Assembly (NCBI RefSeq): GCF_000974785.1
Contig: NZ_BBWV01000001.1
Span: 434,001 to 498,000 of the forward strand
Source of the DNA: Flavihumibacter petaseus NBRC 106054
GTDB taxonomy: Bacteria > Bacteroidota > Bacteroidia > Chitinophagales > Chitinophagaceae
Length of the DNA: 64,000 nucleotides
Direction: 5' to 3'
Shown: positions 44,218 through 52,012 of the stretch, one piece after another
How positions within the stretch are numbered: position 1 is the first letter of the stretch
How the letters are laid out: each line of letters opens with the position of its first letter
Position numbers and translations under genes: made by a program
The notes under the pieces: generated by a model
Told to the model about the DNA's origin: nothing
What the model saw: the letters and a program-made list of their open reading frames with translations, nothing else
Database searches by the model: none

Positions 44218-44778
44218 TCATAACAGTACTTCAAGTGACCCCTCATTTCCGGGAATATCGACCGCCCAGGCGGTGATCCTGCTGCCCGCAAACAGCTCAT
44301 TCGGAGCGGTTACAGTATAATGCCATACGGTGCCAAATGGCTGCACGACAGCATACCCGCTTTCCAACTTGTTTCCTTCAGCATCGCGGATCTCCACAAA
44401 CACTTTGGCGACATGGAAATCATCGGTTGCGCGGATCTCGATGATGTCTCCGGGTTTGCCCTTGTAGTGGTGACCGGCAACGTCTGTTACCACGGGAGGA
44501 TTGCAATAATCCTGTACAGCACGACTATGCGGCGTTTGCCTGGTTTTTACAGCTCTCGCATAGGCAGCCTTTAAATCAGGATCCTGGAGAACAGCTGTCG
44601 CAAACCTGTTTCCCATCCTGAACATGTTTTCGTTCTTTAGCTGTGCTTTGGATGCCTTTTTCGTTCGGGGACCAGGCGCTGCGCAAGCAATTGTCCTGTC
44701 ACCCAGGTTGCGGAATACGACCTCTTTGCCCAGCATCCCGCTGAACAAACCGCTGATCATTCCATTGGTTTTTGCCAT
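44218..44778 (-). CDS. Conserved hypothetical protein with C-terminal Ig-like region
   Basis: The 186-residue protein starts AKTNGMISGLFSGMLGKEVV and RNLGDRTIACAAPGPR, resembling a set of Bacteroidota proteins that begin with a GxxSGxxGxxV segment and a basic PGP-containing stretch. The C-terminal 85 residues (GKPGDIIEIRATDDFHVAKV ... GSRITAWAVDIPGNEGS) look like a single beta-sandwich. No signal peptide is present, which is odd for a surface domain. Function unknown. It is convergent with the cyclotransferase gene, and the long gap 44779-45113 lies upstream of it. Confidence 0.55.
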   Translation of the reverse strand: MAKTNGMISGLFSGMLGKEVVFRNLGDRTIACAAPGPRTKKASKAQLKNENMFRMGNRFATAVLQDPDLKAAYARAVKTRQTPHSRAVQDYCNPPVVTDVAGHHYKGKPGDIIEIRATDDFHVAKVFVEIRDAEGNKLESGYAVVQPFGTVWHYTVTAPNELFAGSRITAWAVDIPGNEGSLEVLL

Positions 44779-44958
44779 AGAATTGATTTTTTTGATTTTA
44801 ATAAATGCTTTTTCATAATTGAATTTTACACAACAAAACTAATGCGCGTTTTTACCAGGAAGCCGAAAATGATTCGGGCTATTCTGATTTTGGATTTGAG
44901 GTTCTCGGATTCTGGATGTAAAACCTGATTCTACACAGGATCGGGGCCGTTTATTTGC

Positions 44959-45002
44959 AGTAGGAAGGTAGTAGGAAGGTACTTCCAAGGTAGTAGGAAG
45001 GT
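44959..45002 (+). promoter_or_regulatory. Three phased AGTAGGAAGGT repeats, candidate LytTR binding sites
   Basis: AGTAGGAAGGT occurs at 44959-44969, 44970-44980 and 44992-45002, so the copies are phased by 11 and 22 bases, about one and two helical turns. An inverted ACTTCC sits in the gap. LytTR domains bind direct repeats on one DNA face, and the next gene encodes such a domain, so these are plausible autoregulatory sites. The rest of the gap 44779-45113 shows no gene. Confidence 0.6.
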
Positions 45003-45113
45003 CAATCCCTACCTACAAACCCCGAACGCGGAATCCAGGAACCCTGTTCGCTTCTATTTGATGAATGCGATCTGTTTTCTATTTTGGAAAATTATCAACC
45101 TAAATCCTTTAAA

Positions 45114-45467
45114 ATGCAATTCCCCCCGATCTTCATTTCGCAGCCGCCTTACTGGCTTGCACTTACCGCCCTGGATATTGCTGCCATCAGTGCGGATGGT
45201 GTCTATTCCAGGTTCCACATCAATGATGGAAGTTACCATCTGGTTCGCTCCTCCCTCGCGGCTTCACTGAGAGATGTTCCCCAGGGCTTGTTTATACGGA
45301 TCAACAGGACTTATGCCGTAAATATCTATTACATCAAAAAGATCAATAAAGATCACGTGGAGATTGGCAAGGATCAAATCGAGTTTACTAAACCGTATTA
45401 TGCAAAGGCAATGAAATCATTGATCCTCATTGGAGGAAGGCAGAAAATTGAACCTGCTGACCAATGA
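45114..45467 (+). CDS. Stand-alone LytTR-type DNA-binding protein
   Basis: The 117-residue product from ATG 45114 consists of little more than a LytTR domain: DIAAISADGVYSRFHINDGS, LVRSSLAASLRDVPQGLF, IRINRTYAVNIYYIKKINKD and a final FTKPYYAKAMKSL. The RxxRxYxVNxxxI segment is the recognition motif of this family. No receiver domain or membrane sensor is attached and no kinase gene lies nearby, so it is an orphan regulator. Phased 11-bp repeats lie 112 bases upstream. The downstream neighbour is the Arr-type gene; regulation of it is possible but unproven. Confidence 0.8.
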   Translation: MQFPPIFISQPPYWLALTALDIAAISADGVYSRFHINDGSYHLVRSSLAASLRDVPQGLFIRINRTYAVNIYYIKKINKDHVEIGKDQIEFTKPYYAKAMKSLILIGGRQKIEPADQ

Positions 45468-45614
45468 AGAAGTTCAATTCCGTGAACCAATCCGGAATCC
45501 AAATGTTGATCTTACAAAATGCAGTCCCAGACTGTGTTTGAGAAAGAAATAAACACTTCAATTCCACTGATTCTTCCGCTCATTTTACTGACCTTCGGAA
45601 CTCATCCGGAAGAT

Positions 45615-46007
45615 ATGATAGCATATTATCACGGCACGAAAGCAAACCTTCAACCAGGTGACCTGATCGCACCTGGATTCCATTCCAACTACGGAAAAAT
45701 GAACAAGGCCAACTACGTTTATTTCTCCGCCACACTGGACGCCGCCACCTGGGGCGCCGAACTCGCTCAGGGTGAAGGGCGTGGCCGCATTTATATCGTC
45801 GAACCCACCGGCGCCTATGAAGATGATCCCAACCTGACCGACAAAAAATTTCCGGGCAACCCCACAAAATCCTACCGTACCAAAGACCCGTTACGCATCA
45901 TCGGGGAAGTCACCGCCTGGGAAGGCCATCCGCCCGAAAAACTCCAGGCCATGAGAGACCACCTCGAACAACTGAAACAACAGGGTATCGAAGCAATAGA
46001 CGAGTAA
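45615..46007 (+). CDS. arr: Arr-type NAD-dependent ADP-ribosyltransferase
   Basis: The 130-residue protein aligns by eye along its whole length with the Arr family, which ADP-ribosylates rifamycins: YYHGTKANL at 4-12, YFSATLDAATWGAEL, GRIYIVEPTGAYEDDPNLTD and KFPGNPTKSYR. His6, Tyr36 and Asp71 occupy the positions of the catalytic triad known in the mycobacterial enzyme (His19, Tyr49, Asp84, constant offset of 13). Start ATG 45615 has GGAAG before it and gives a slightly shorter N-terminus than known Arr proteins; the frame extends upstream to 45519 without family resemblance. Chromosomal Arr homologues are common in environmental bacteria; no integron or transposon is seen here. Confidence 0.88.
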   Translation: MIAYYHGTKANLQPGDLIAPGFHSNYGKMNKANYVYFSATLDAATWGAELAQGEGRGRIYIVEPTGAYEDDPNLTDKKFPGNPTKSYRTKDPLRIIGEVTAWEGHPPEKLQAMRDHLEQLKQQGIEAIDE

Positions 46008-46015
46008 AGTCCGTT

Positions 46016-46023
46016 TATCTTTG
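46016..46023 (+). promoter_or_regulatory. -7 promoter box (TATCTTTG) of six-hairpin glycosidase gene
   Basis: TATCTTTG fits TAnnTTTG exactly. The expected transcript start near 46030 lies after the in-frame GTG at 46026 and before ATG 46044, so the ATG is the start codon. Confidence 0.5.
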
Positions 46024-46043
46024 CAGTGACAACGACTGCTGCC

Positions 46044-47351
46044 ATGAAAAAGATAACAGGACTGATCTGTTTTACGTTGCTGCTTGCCACTGTGCAGCTT
46101 AACGCTCAACCCACCAGCAACAAAACGCTCGCCAGCAAAATTCTGCAGGACGCACGCCTCGACACCATTCAGCAACGCGCGCTCCGCCTGCTGACCGGAT
46201 TTGCGGCCGGCACTTCCTACGGCGAAGTATGGATCCGCGATTTCAACACTTTCATCAATGGCTCCCTCCAGGTGCATCCGAAGGAAAAAGTGAAAGACCT
46301 GCTGTTGTTCTTCTTCCGGTTCCAGGGAAAAGATGGCTCCATCGTCGACGGCTTCATTCCCGACGCCAAAGCGGATAAAAGCTATATGCCGGACCGCTTC
46401 ATCTATTCACCCCTCGCGACCGGAATGGCCGCACACAAGAACACCGTTGAAACCGACCAGGAAAGTTCCCTCATCCAGGCGATCGGAAAATATATCCGGA
46501 AGACCAATGACCGCAGCATACTGTCTGACACGGTGGGCGGCATATCTGCGGTAAGGAGAATGGAAATGTCAATGGAATTTTTGATGAAAGAAAGATGGTC
46601 CGCCACCCACGGACTGGTAACAGGCGCCACCACGGTCGATTGGGGCGATGTGCAGCCCGATACGACGGCCATCGGCGTGGAGCTCAACAGCGAGACCAAA
46701 TGGGCAATCGATGTCTACGACAATGCGATGTTTTATATGGCACTTCAGGATTTTATCGCGATGCAGCCCGCAGATTATAAGCCATCGCGCGACTGGAAAA
46801 AAGTTGCAGCACAGTTGAAAGACAATATCCGCAAACATCTCTGGCAGGCTAAGGAACAGAAGTACCTCCCGCATGTTTACCTGAAGGGCAGTCCCTTTTC
46901 TGCGGACTTTAACGAAGCCGCACTGATCTATTCCGGAGGCAGCGCTTGCGCCATCCTTGCCGGGCTGAACTCCAAAGCCGAAATAAAGGAAATCAACCGC
47001 CAGTTGCTCGGCGCGGCTGCGCATGAGCCGCATGCCACCATCGGCATCACCGTGTACCCGCCGTATCCCGCCAAAGAATTTCCGAACATGAAACCCTATA
47101 TCTACCAGAATGCCGGCGACTGGACCTGGTTCGGCGGGAGATTCATCCAGGCACTGATCCAATACGACTTTGTTCCAGAAGCCTATGCCGAACTGGATCC
47201 CATGATCGAAAGGGCAATGAAGCATGGCTTCAACGAATGGTATGACGTGCAGACCGGCGCTTCAAAAGGCTCCGGGGAGTTCCGGGGCGAAGCGGGCGTG
47301 TTGTTTGATGTGATCGGACAGTTGAAAGAATGGGCGCGGAATAATCAGTAA
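46044..47351 (+). CDS. Six-hairpin (alpha/alpha)6 glycosidase-like exported protein
   Basis: The 435-residue protein has a signal peptide (about 1-21) and helical-hairpin repeats of an (alpha/alpha)6 barrel: SYGEVWIRDFNTFINGSLQV, SLIQAIGKYIRKTNDRSIL, LVTGATTVDWGDVQPDTTA and DVYDNAMFYMALQDFIAM. The WIRD and DWGD blocks resemble active-site loops of GH63/GH37-type and related six-hairpin glycosidases, so Asp residues there are candidate catalytic acids. Exact family not assigned. It is followed by a Fic-like remnant and then, convergently, a GH78 gene. Confidence 0.7.
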   Translation: MKKITGLICFTLLLATVQLNAQPTSNKTLASKILQDARLDTIQQRALRLLTGFAAGTSYGEVWIRDFNTFINGSLQVHPKEKVKDLLLFFFRFQGKDGSIVDGFIPDAKADKSYMPDRFIYSPLATGMAAHKNTVETDQESSLIQAIGKYIRKTNDRSILSDTVGGISAVRRMEMSMEFLMKERWSATHGLVTGATTVDWGDVQPDTTAIGVELNSETKWAIDVYDNAMFYMALQDFIAMQPADYKPSRDWKKVAAQLKDNIRKHLWQAKEQKYLPHVYLKGSPFSADFNEAALIYSGGSACAILAGLNSKAEIKEINRQLLGAAAHEPHATIGITVYPPYPAKEFPNMKPYIYQNAGDWTWFGGRFIQALIQYDFVPEAYAELDPMIERAMKHGFNEWYDVQTGASKGSGEFRGEAGVLFDVIGQLKEWARNNQ

Positions 47352-47366
47352 AATGGGAGTTTCAGT

Positions 47367-47396
47367 TAACTTTGATAGTATCAAATGATACTATCA
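47367..47396. promoter_or_regulatory. -7 box overlapped by an 11-bp inverted repeat (operator-like)
   Basis: TAACTTTG (47367-47374) matches TAnnTTTG and overlaps the left arm of a perfect inverted repeat, TGATAGTATCA (47373-47383) and TGATACTATCA (47386-47396), with 2 bases between. A repressor bound here would block transcription of the short frame at 47398. Confidence 0.55.
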
Positions 47397-47397
47397 C

Positions 47398-47454
47398 ATG
47401 CACCCTCCTTATGACCTGACCCCAAAAATTCTAAGGCTTCTTAGACATTTTTAG
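47398..47454 (+). pseudogene. Fic-family-like gene remnant (first 18 codons)
   Basis: The frame reads MHPPYDLTPKILRLLRHF and then stops (TAG). It resembles the conserved N-terminus of Fic family AMP-transferases of the HTH-bearing type, which begin with a Y-x-I/L-T-P-x-I-L-x-L helix. Nothing of the Fic core follows. Together with the operator-like site it looks like the leftover promoter and start of a deleted gene. Short length keeps the assignment tentative. Confidence 0.4.
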
Positions 47455-47470
47455 GGAACCCCAGCAACCG

Positions 47471-47527
47471 TTTACAAACGATTATTTTTGTGAAACACAG
47501 TCTGGTGGCTAATTTCACTGAATTTTA
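47471..47527 (+). repeat. Relative of the 23-kb inverted-repeat arm
   Basis: GTGGCTAATTTCACT (47505-47519) matches GTGGCTCATTTCACT (23096-23110) with one change. The similarity extends on both sides, from TTA(C/G)AAACG upstream to TTTTAC downstream, about 57 bases at roughly three quarters identity. Both copies lie just after a plus-strand glycosidase gene and before the 3' end of a minus-strand gene. Confidence 0.65.
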
Positions 47528-47588
47528 CAAATATCACACTTTTGCTAAACCAACAGCCTCCGCTAATTTACAATCTGATGGGTAGGCA

Positions 47589-50234
47589 CTAGTACACCAC
47601 CGTAAAAGTATACGTCCCCGCTCCCCGCACCTGTTTTCTGCTACCTTCCACCATCACATCAAATAATATTTCAGCCGTAGTATTCGGCGGGATCACTACA
47701 GTATACAACACCGTCCGCCCCTCGCGGATCCACGACGACCGGATGGTGCCGTACGGACCATCATGGCTCACAGAGAAACTGTCCAGCGCAGGTACAAAAT
47801 GCGGCTCCAGCTTTATCTTCTTAAATCCCGGATTTTCTTCAGTGGGCTTGATGCCACCAAGTCCCTTGAAGAACCAGGCGCCGATCTCGCCGAACATAAT
47901 ATGATTGAGTGAAATATCCGATTTCGCATTGATCGGCCAGTTCTCATAAAGCGTGGTGGCGCCATTGGCTATCCAGTAACCCCAGGAAGGATACTGGTCT
48001 GATGCCGCAAGCCGATAGGCCACATCGGCATAACCGTTATCGCTCAGGGCATTCAGGATGGCCTTCGTACCGAGCAAACCGACATCGAGTTTGTATCCAT
48101 TGTTGCGGACAGCAGCAGCCAGGGTTGCTGCCACTGATTTTACAGCGTCATCAGGCACGAGCCCCATCACCAGCGACACACTGAGTTCAGTCTGGAACCC
48201 GCTACCGTAGCTCGCTTTGGCCGGCTGGAAATATTTCGCATTGTACGCCGCTTTGATTTTTTCAGCGAGCGCCCGGTATTGTTGTGCGTCTTCCTTTTTA
48301 CCCAAAAGCGTTGCCGCTTTCGCGAGAATGGTCACATCGCGGTAATAGTAGGCCGTGGAAGTGAGCTCCACCGGTGATTGCGATTTCACGGGTATCCAAT
48401 CTCCCAGGCCCCAGGTGGTGAGTCCCGAGGGACTGATTGCAGTAATACGATCCACGTATTTTTTAATGGCTTCATAAGAATCCTTCAGCAAGTGGTCATC
48501 ACCGTAAAAGAGGTAAACTGTCCACGGAATGATGGCGATTGTGCTGGTCCAGTCCGGCCCGTTGCCCCATTCGTAGCCCCAGCCACCAGTTGGAATAATT
48601 GACGGCAGCACTCCGTTGGGTTGTTGTTCATCGCGGTGATCGGCGAGCCATTTTTCGTACACCGTGATGCCGTCGAAATTATAGAGGCCGGTTTCCACGG
48701 CGATATGCGCGTCGCCCGTCCAGCCGTTCTTTTCGCGCTGGGGACAATCTGTCGGGTAACCGTAGAGGTTAGACAGGTAGGAATTGTTGGTGGCCTGCCA
48801 GATCTTTTCGATCAGCGGGTTGCTGGCCGTGAGTTTACCAAGCGGCGGAACATTACTGTGCATGAACCAGCCTGTGAGGCTTTGCTGCGTCAGCTTGATC
48901 GGCTGCGAAGCAGTGACCTCCACATACTGGAAACCTTTATAGTTGAAGCGCGGCGCAAAGGAGTCATTGTCCTTGCCGCTGAGCGTATAAATATCAGTCT
49001 GGAAAGGATCTGAATTATCGTGCGGGCGGTAGTGAACATCAATATTGGACTGGTCCGCGCGCCCGGCGGAGTCGAGGCGCTCGGCGTGTTTGAGCCGCAG
49101 TACGGTTCCCTTCGGACCGGTTGCCGTTATGCTGGTGATGCCCGCGATGTTGCGGCCGAGGTCATAGAGCCAGACGGTGTCGTTGATCTGTTTGAAGCTG
49201 ACGGGTTCCACTTTTTCTACGCGTTCAATTGGTACCATGGCCTGGGCGATGATGTTCATGGAAGGTGCGGCCCGCAGCGTGACGTGTTTCCAGGCTGTGT
49301 CTTTGAAAGCGGGTGTATTCCATCCTTCGATGACGTCGCGTTTGCCGGCGTCGATATGTTCGGCGGTGTAGATGCTGTTGAAGTCGATATCACTGAGTGA
49401 TGTTTTCCAGTCCTTGCCGGTTGACAGGTATCCGATAGTGCCATCGGTGAATTCGACGCGCACGTCCATGCAGAAGGCCGGGCGGCCGCGCCAGGGCGCC
49501 TTGTGGAAATCCCACACCGCGGTGGATTGGTGATTGTACCAGCCGTTGCCGAGGAGCACCCCGAAGGCATTGTCGCCCGGTTGCAGGAGGGCCGTGATAT
49601 CATAGGTGACATATAAGGTACGTCGGTCGAAGCGGGTATACATGGGGTCGAGGCGATGGTTGCCGACGCGCTGCCCGTTGACAGACAGCTCATAGAGGCC
49701 GGCGGCGGCGATATAGGCCCTTGCCGACCTGACCGGCTTGTCCCATTTGACCCCTTTCCTGAAAATCGGTGCAGGCTTGAAATCAACATCATGGTCATCG
49801 CTGATCCATGCGCCCTTCCAGTTAGCTTGCTGCAGCATGCCCGTTTCGAACCAGGACGCTGCTGCCGGGAGCGCTGTACCCTTATGATCCCAGGACTCTA
49901 CTTTCCAGTAATACCGGGTAAAGGGTGCCAGCGGCAAACCGGCATAGACCGCCAGTTGCTTATCGGAGGATAATTTGTTACTGTTCCAAATCAGGCTTTT
50001 TGCACCGAAATCGTTGCTGGTGGCGACGATGACCCGGTACGCAGACTGTTTGGCCAGCGGGCGGGCATCACTAACCTGCCAGGACAAGCGGGGTGATGCA
50101 GCATCGAGCCCCAGCGGTTCAGTCAGGTGTTCAGTTTGAAGATTTTCCACGCGGGGGGTGGTTGTTGGTGCGCCCTGTCCCAAGGAAATGACCGACATAC
50201 AGCAAGCGAGGATCGCCAGAAAGAATTTTCCCAT
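47589..50234 (-). CDS. Alpha-L-rhamnosidase, glycoside hydrolase family 78
   Basis: The 881-residue exported enzyme (signal peptide about 1-20) has an N-terminal Ig-like domain (VENLQTEHLTEPLGLDAASP), a carbohydrate-binding domain with YELSVNGQRVGNHRLDPMYT near residues 185-205, and an (alpha/alpha)6 barrel with YPTDCPQREKNGWTGDAHIA at about 490-510, the GH78 signature with its acidic catalytic residues. HIMFGEIGAWFFKGLGGI near 780 supplies the expected catalytic Glu. A C-terminal beta domain completes the standard architecture. It removes terminal alpha-L-rhamnose from plant pectins, glycosides or bacterial polysaccharides. Gene is single and convergent to the six-hairpin glycosidase gene. 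Confidence 0.92.
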   Translation of the reverse strand: MGKFFLAILACCMSVISLGQGAPTTTPRVENLQTEHLTEPLGLDAASPRLSWQVSDARPLAKQSAYRVIVATSNDFGAKSLIWNSNKLSSDKQLAVYAGLPLAPFTRYYWKVESWDHKGTALPAAASWFETGMLQQANWKGAWISDDHDVDFKPAPIFRKGVKWDKPVRSARAYIAAAGLYELSVNGQRVGNHRLDPMYTRFDRRTLYVTYDITALLQPGDNAFGVLLGNGWYNHQSTAVWDFHKAPWRGRPAFCMDVRVEFTDGTIGYLSTGKDWKTSLSDIDFNSIYTAEHIDAGKRDVIEGWNTPAFKDTAWKHVTLRAAPSMNIIAQAMVPIERVEKVEPVSFKQINDTVWLYDLGRNIAGITSITATGPKGTVLRLKHAERLDSAGRADQSNIDVHYRPHDNSDPFQTDIYTLSGKDNDSFAPRFNYKGFQYVEVTASQPIKLTQQSLTGWFMHSNVPPLGKLTASNPLIEKIWQATNNSYLSNLYGYPTDCPQREKNGWTGDAHIAVETGLYNFDGITVYEKWLADHRDEQQPNGVLPSIIPTGGWGYEWGNGPDWTSTIAIIPWTVYLFYGDDHLLKDSYEAIKKYVDRITAISPSGLTTWGLGDWIPVKSQSPVELTSTAYYYRDVTILAKAATLLGKKEDAQQYRALAEKIKAAYNAKYFQPAKASYGSGFQTELSVSLVMGLVPDDAVKSVAATLAAAVRNNGYKLDVGLLGTKAILNALSDNGYADVAYRLAASDQYPSWGYWIANGATTLYENWPINAKSDISLNHIMFGEIGAWFFKGLGGIKPTEENPGFKKIKLEPHFVPALDSFSVSHDGPYGTIRSSWIREGRTVLYTVVIPPNTTAEILFDVMVEGSRKQVRGAGTYTFTVVY

Positions 50235-50336
50235 CGGGGGAAGGTAGGAAATTCATGATTTTCTGCTGTGCCGGGGTGTGGGGGTAAGAGGATCCCTGGC
50301 TAATGCTAACCGTGCGTTAAATCAATTTGTTTATCC

Positions 50337-50473
50337 CTTGCAGCAACTGGAGGAAAATTGTATTATTAGGCGCTCTTGGCCGTGTTGCCAAACACGCGGG
50401 CATTGACGAAAATCAACCTTATTCTGACCGGCGACCTGATCGCCTGTTACTGAGGAGGCGAAGCATTTTCCTT
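50337..50473 (+). repeat. Dispersed intergenic repeat, copy B
   Basis: Second copy of the repeat at 29243-29357, sharing CTTGCAGCAA, TATTATTA, CCTTATTCT (50417-50425), CCTGTT and TGAGGAGGCGAAGCATT (50451-50467). It also holds a hairpin CGTGTT/AACACG. Nothing else is seen in the 50235-50533 gap apart from upstream sequence of the rhamnosidase gene. Confidence 0.7.
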
Positions 50474-50533
50474 CCCCAAAGGGAAAAGTGATAGCGTCGC
50501 TGATGCCTGAAAGCAAAAAAAACAAACACTACA

Positions 50534-50974
50534 ATGGCATCAATAGACAGAATGGACTGGCATTATGGAGGCGACTTTCCGGAAAACTTACCTCCGGTAA
50601 ACGGCGGGACCCATATAGGAATGTATCTGACCTGGATCATTCATAATGATCTCATTGGACAACTGCACCTGGACGATTCATTTGACGATATCCAGAAAGT
50701 TAAACTACGACAAAAAACTGGGCGGGACTTTTTAATAGAACAATGCGATGAAAAATTCTGGGATGAAGATCTGAGTAATGAAGGTCTTGAATTTACAAAA
50801 TACTACTATGAAGGTGAAAGCATTGGCAACTTTAGGAACTACATAGATGACTATTGCGAAATATTGGGAAAAAACGTTGAAAGTCTATATCAGATTGATA
50901 ACACCTGGGAAAACTATGAAAAACTAAGCCCCATGCTTGACTACCGATTTTCTGAATGGAAAAACAAAAAATAA
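50534..50974 (+). CDS. DUF7832-like (immunity-type) cytoplasmic protein
   Basis: The 146-residue acidic protein starts ASIDRMDWHYGGDFPENLP and GGTHIGMYLTWIIHNDLIG, the conserved pattern of a small Bacteroidota/Gammaproteobacteria family (I believe DUF7832) often found near polymorphic-toxin loci as single genes. No signal peptide. The rest is acidic and aromatic (FTKYYYEGESIGNFRNYIDD), as usual for immunity proteins. No toxin gene is adjacent in the window, so an immunity role is inference. It follows dispersed repeat B. Confidence 0.65.
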   Translation: MASIDRMDWHYGGDFPENLPPVNGGTHIGMYLTWIIHNDLIGQLHLDDSFDDIQKVKLRQKTGRDFLIEQCDEKFWDEDLSNEGLEFTKYYYEGESIGNFRNYIDDYCEILGKNVESLYQIDNTWENYEKLSPMLDYRFSEWKNKK

Positions 50975-51027
50975 TTTGCTGTAGCAGCAGGCAGGAAGAC
51001 AGATTTCTGATACGCACGATCAATGAA

Positions 51028-51486
51028 ATGAAACTGGATAAACTCAAAATGCCTAAAATGGCATTAACAGCAACAGCAGCCTATACCGGGTTTCTGCTAT
51101 ACCTGTGGATAGCTCATGTCAGCCATGCAGCTGTTCCGGGATGGCATACAATATTAGTTGATGAAACAGCGATGGCGGGTATAATCGGCCTGGAAGCAAT
51201 CCTCTTTTTAGTTTTATTATATACTTTCTGGTCACTCGGTTTACCCAGGAGAGTCTTTGTAATCGGAATTGTCAACCTGCTGCTCACCATTGCATTTTCT
51301 ATATTGATATTCACGCCCTACCTGGTTTACCAATTTACGTTCGATCCTGCGGACATAGACAGGTCAGTATCCTTTATACACAGGTACGAGCTGGCAAGGT
51401 TCGTCAGTTCTGTAGTTTTCATTTGCTTTCAACTGGTATTCTTCTACGTCATAATAAGAGCCTACGCCAACCGGAAAATAAAGTAG
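51028..51486 (+). CDS. Small membrane protein with four predicted helices
   Basis: From ATG 51028 the product has about 152 residues, with hydrophobic segments near residues 13-35, 52-74, 80-104 and 127-147. The frame is open back to 50956, but that start overlaps the previous gene and lies in a non-hydrophobic lead. No family recognised. It ends in a basic ANRKIK tail, suggesting a cytoplasmic C-terminus. Transcribed with the neighbours in the same direction. Confidence 0.6.
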   Translation: MKLDKLKMPKMALTATAAYTGFLLYLWIAHVSHAAVPGWHTILVDETAMAGIIGLEAILFLVLLYTFWSLGLPRRVFVIGIVNLLLTIAFSILIFTPYLVYQFTFDPADIDRSVSFIHRYELARFVSSVVFICFQLVFFYVIIRAYANRKIK

Positions 51487-51547
51487 GCTTCCGGACAAGC
51501 ACCGGAATATGTATTTTTGATACACCCGCAAAATTAAACCAACCAAT

Positions 51548-51982
51548 ATGAACAGCATGCCCAAATACCTGTTGATGGCCCTTGCTTTGATCAGCCTGAT
51601 TGCCTGCAAAACCAGCCAGGTAAGCACTACTCCCTCCCCGGCAGCCGGCATGTTTAAAGTAGCCATTCTCTATCCTAACGGAGACGACAAAACGTTTGAC
51701 ATGGACTACTACGAAAAGAAACACATGCCGATGGTAGCGGGGCACTTGGGCAGCAATCTGAAATTCTATGAAATTGACAAAGGCACAGCGGGAAGAACCC
51801 CGGCGGATAAGGTTCCCTTTGTCGCTATCGGCTATTTCTATATCAGCGATGTTGCTGAATACAATAAAGCCATAGCCCAAAACCGTGATGCAATTATTGG
51901 CGACATCAAAAACTATACGAATATCCAGCCGGTGATCAACATCAGTGAAATCAGGCAGGTGGTCGGCAACAACACCAAATAG
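51548..51982 (+). CDS. EthD-domain lipoprotein
   Basis: The 144-residue protein has a lipoprotein signal (LALISLIAC, Cys20) and an EthD-type ferredoxin-like domain from about 36: FKVAILYPNGDDKTFDMDYY then EKKHMPMVAGHLGSNLKFYE, the typical YYExKHxP motif. EthD-like domains are small dimeric alpha-beta barrels in oxidative degradation pathways; a lipid-anchored form is common in Bacteroidota. Catalytic role is uncertain. The next gene starts 30 bases later. Confidence 0.85.
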   Translation: MNSMPKYLLMALALISLIACKTSQVSTTPSPAAGMFKVAILYPNGDDKTFDMDYYEKKHMPMVAGHLGSNLKFYEIDKGTAGRTPADKVPFVAIGYFYISDVAEYNKAIAQNRDAIIGDIKNYTNIQPVINISEIRQVVGNNTK

Positions 51983-52012
51983 AACAGCATACTTCACAAC
52001 AATCAATAAACA

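Noticed and set aside
44779-44958. Possible small gene in the gap before the LytTR repeats
   Set aside because: No frame with plausible composition or ribosome-binding site was found; only the upstream sequence of the minus-strand gene at 44218-44778 is there.
45519-45614. Longer N-terminus for the Arr-type protein
   Set aside because: The added residues are hydrophobic and unlike the N-terminus of known Arr proteins; ATG 45615 has a GGAAG site.
46026-46043. GTG start for the six-hairpin glycosidase gene
   Set aside because: It lies before the expected transcript start from the TATCTTTG box, and the signal peptide begins naturally at ATG 46044.
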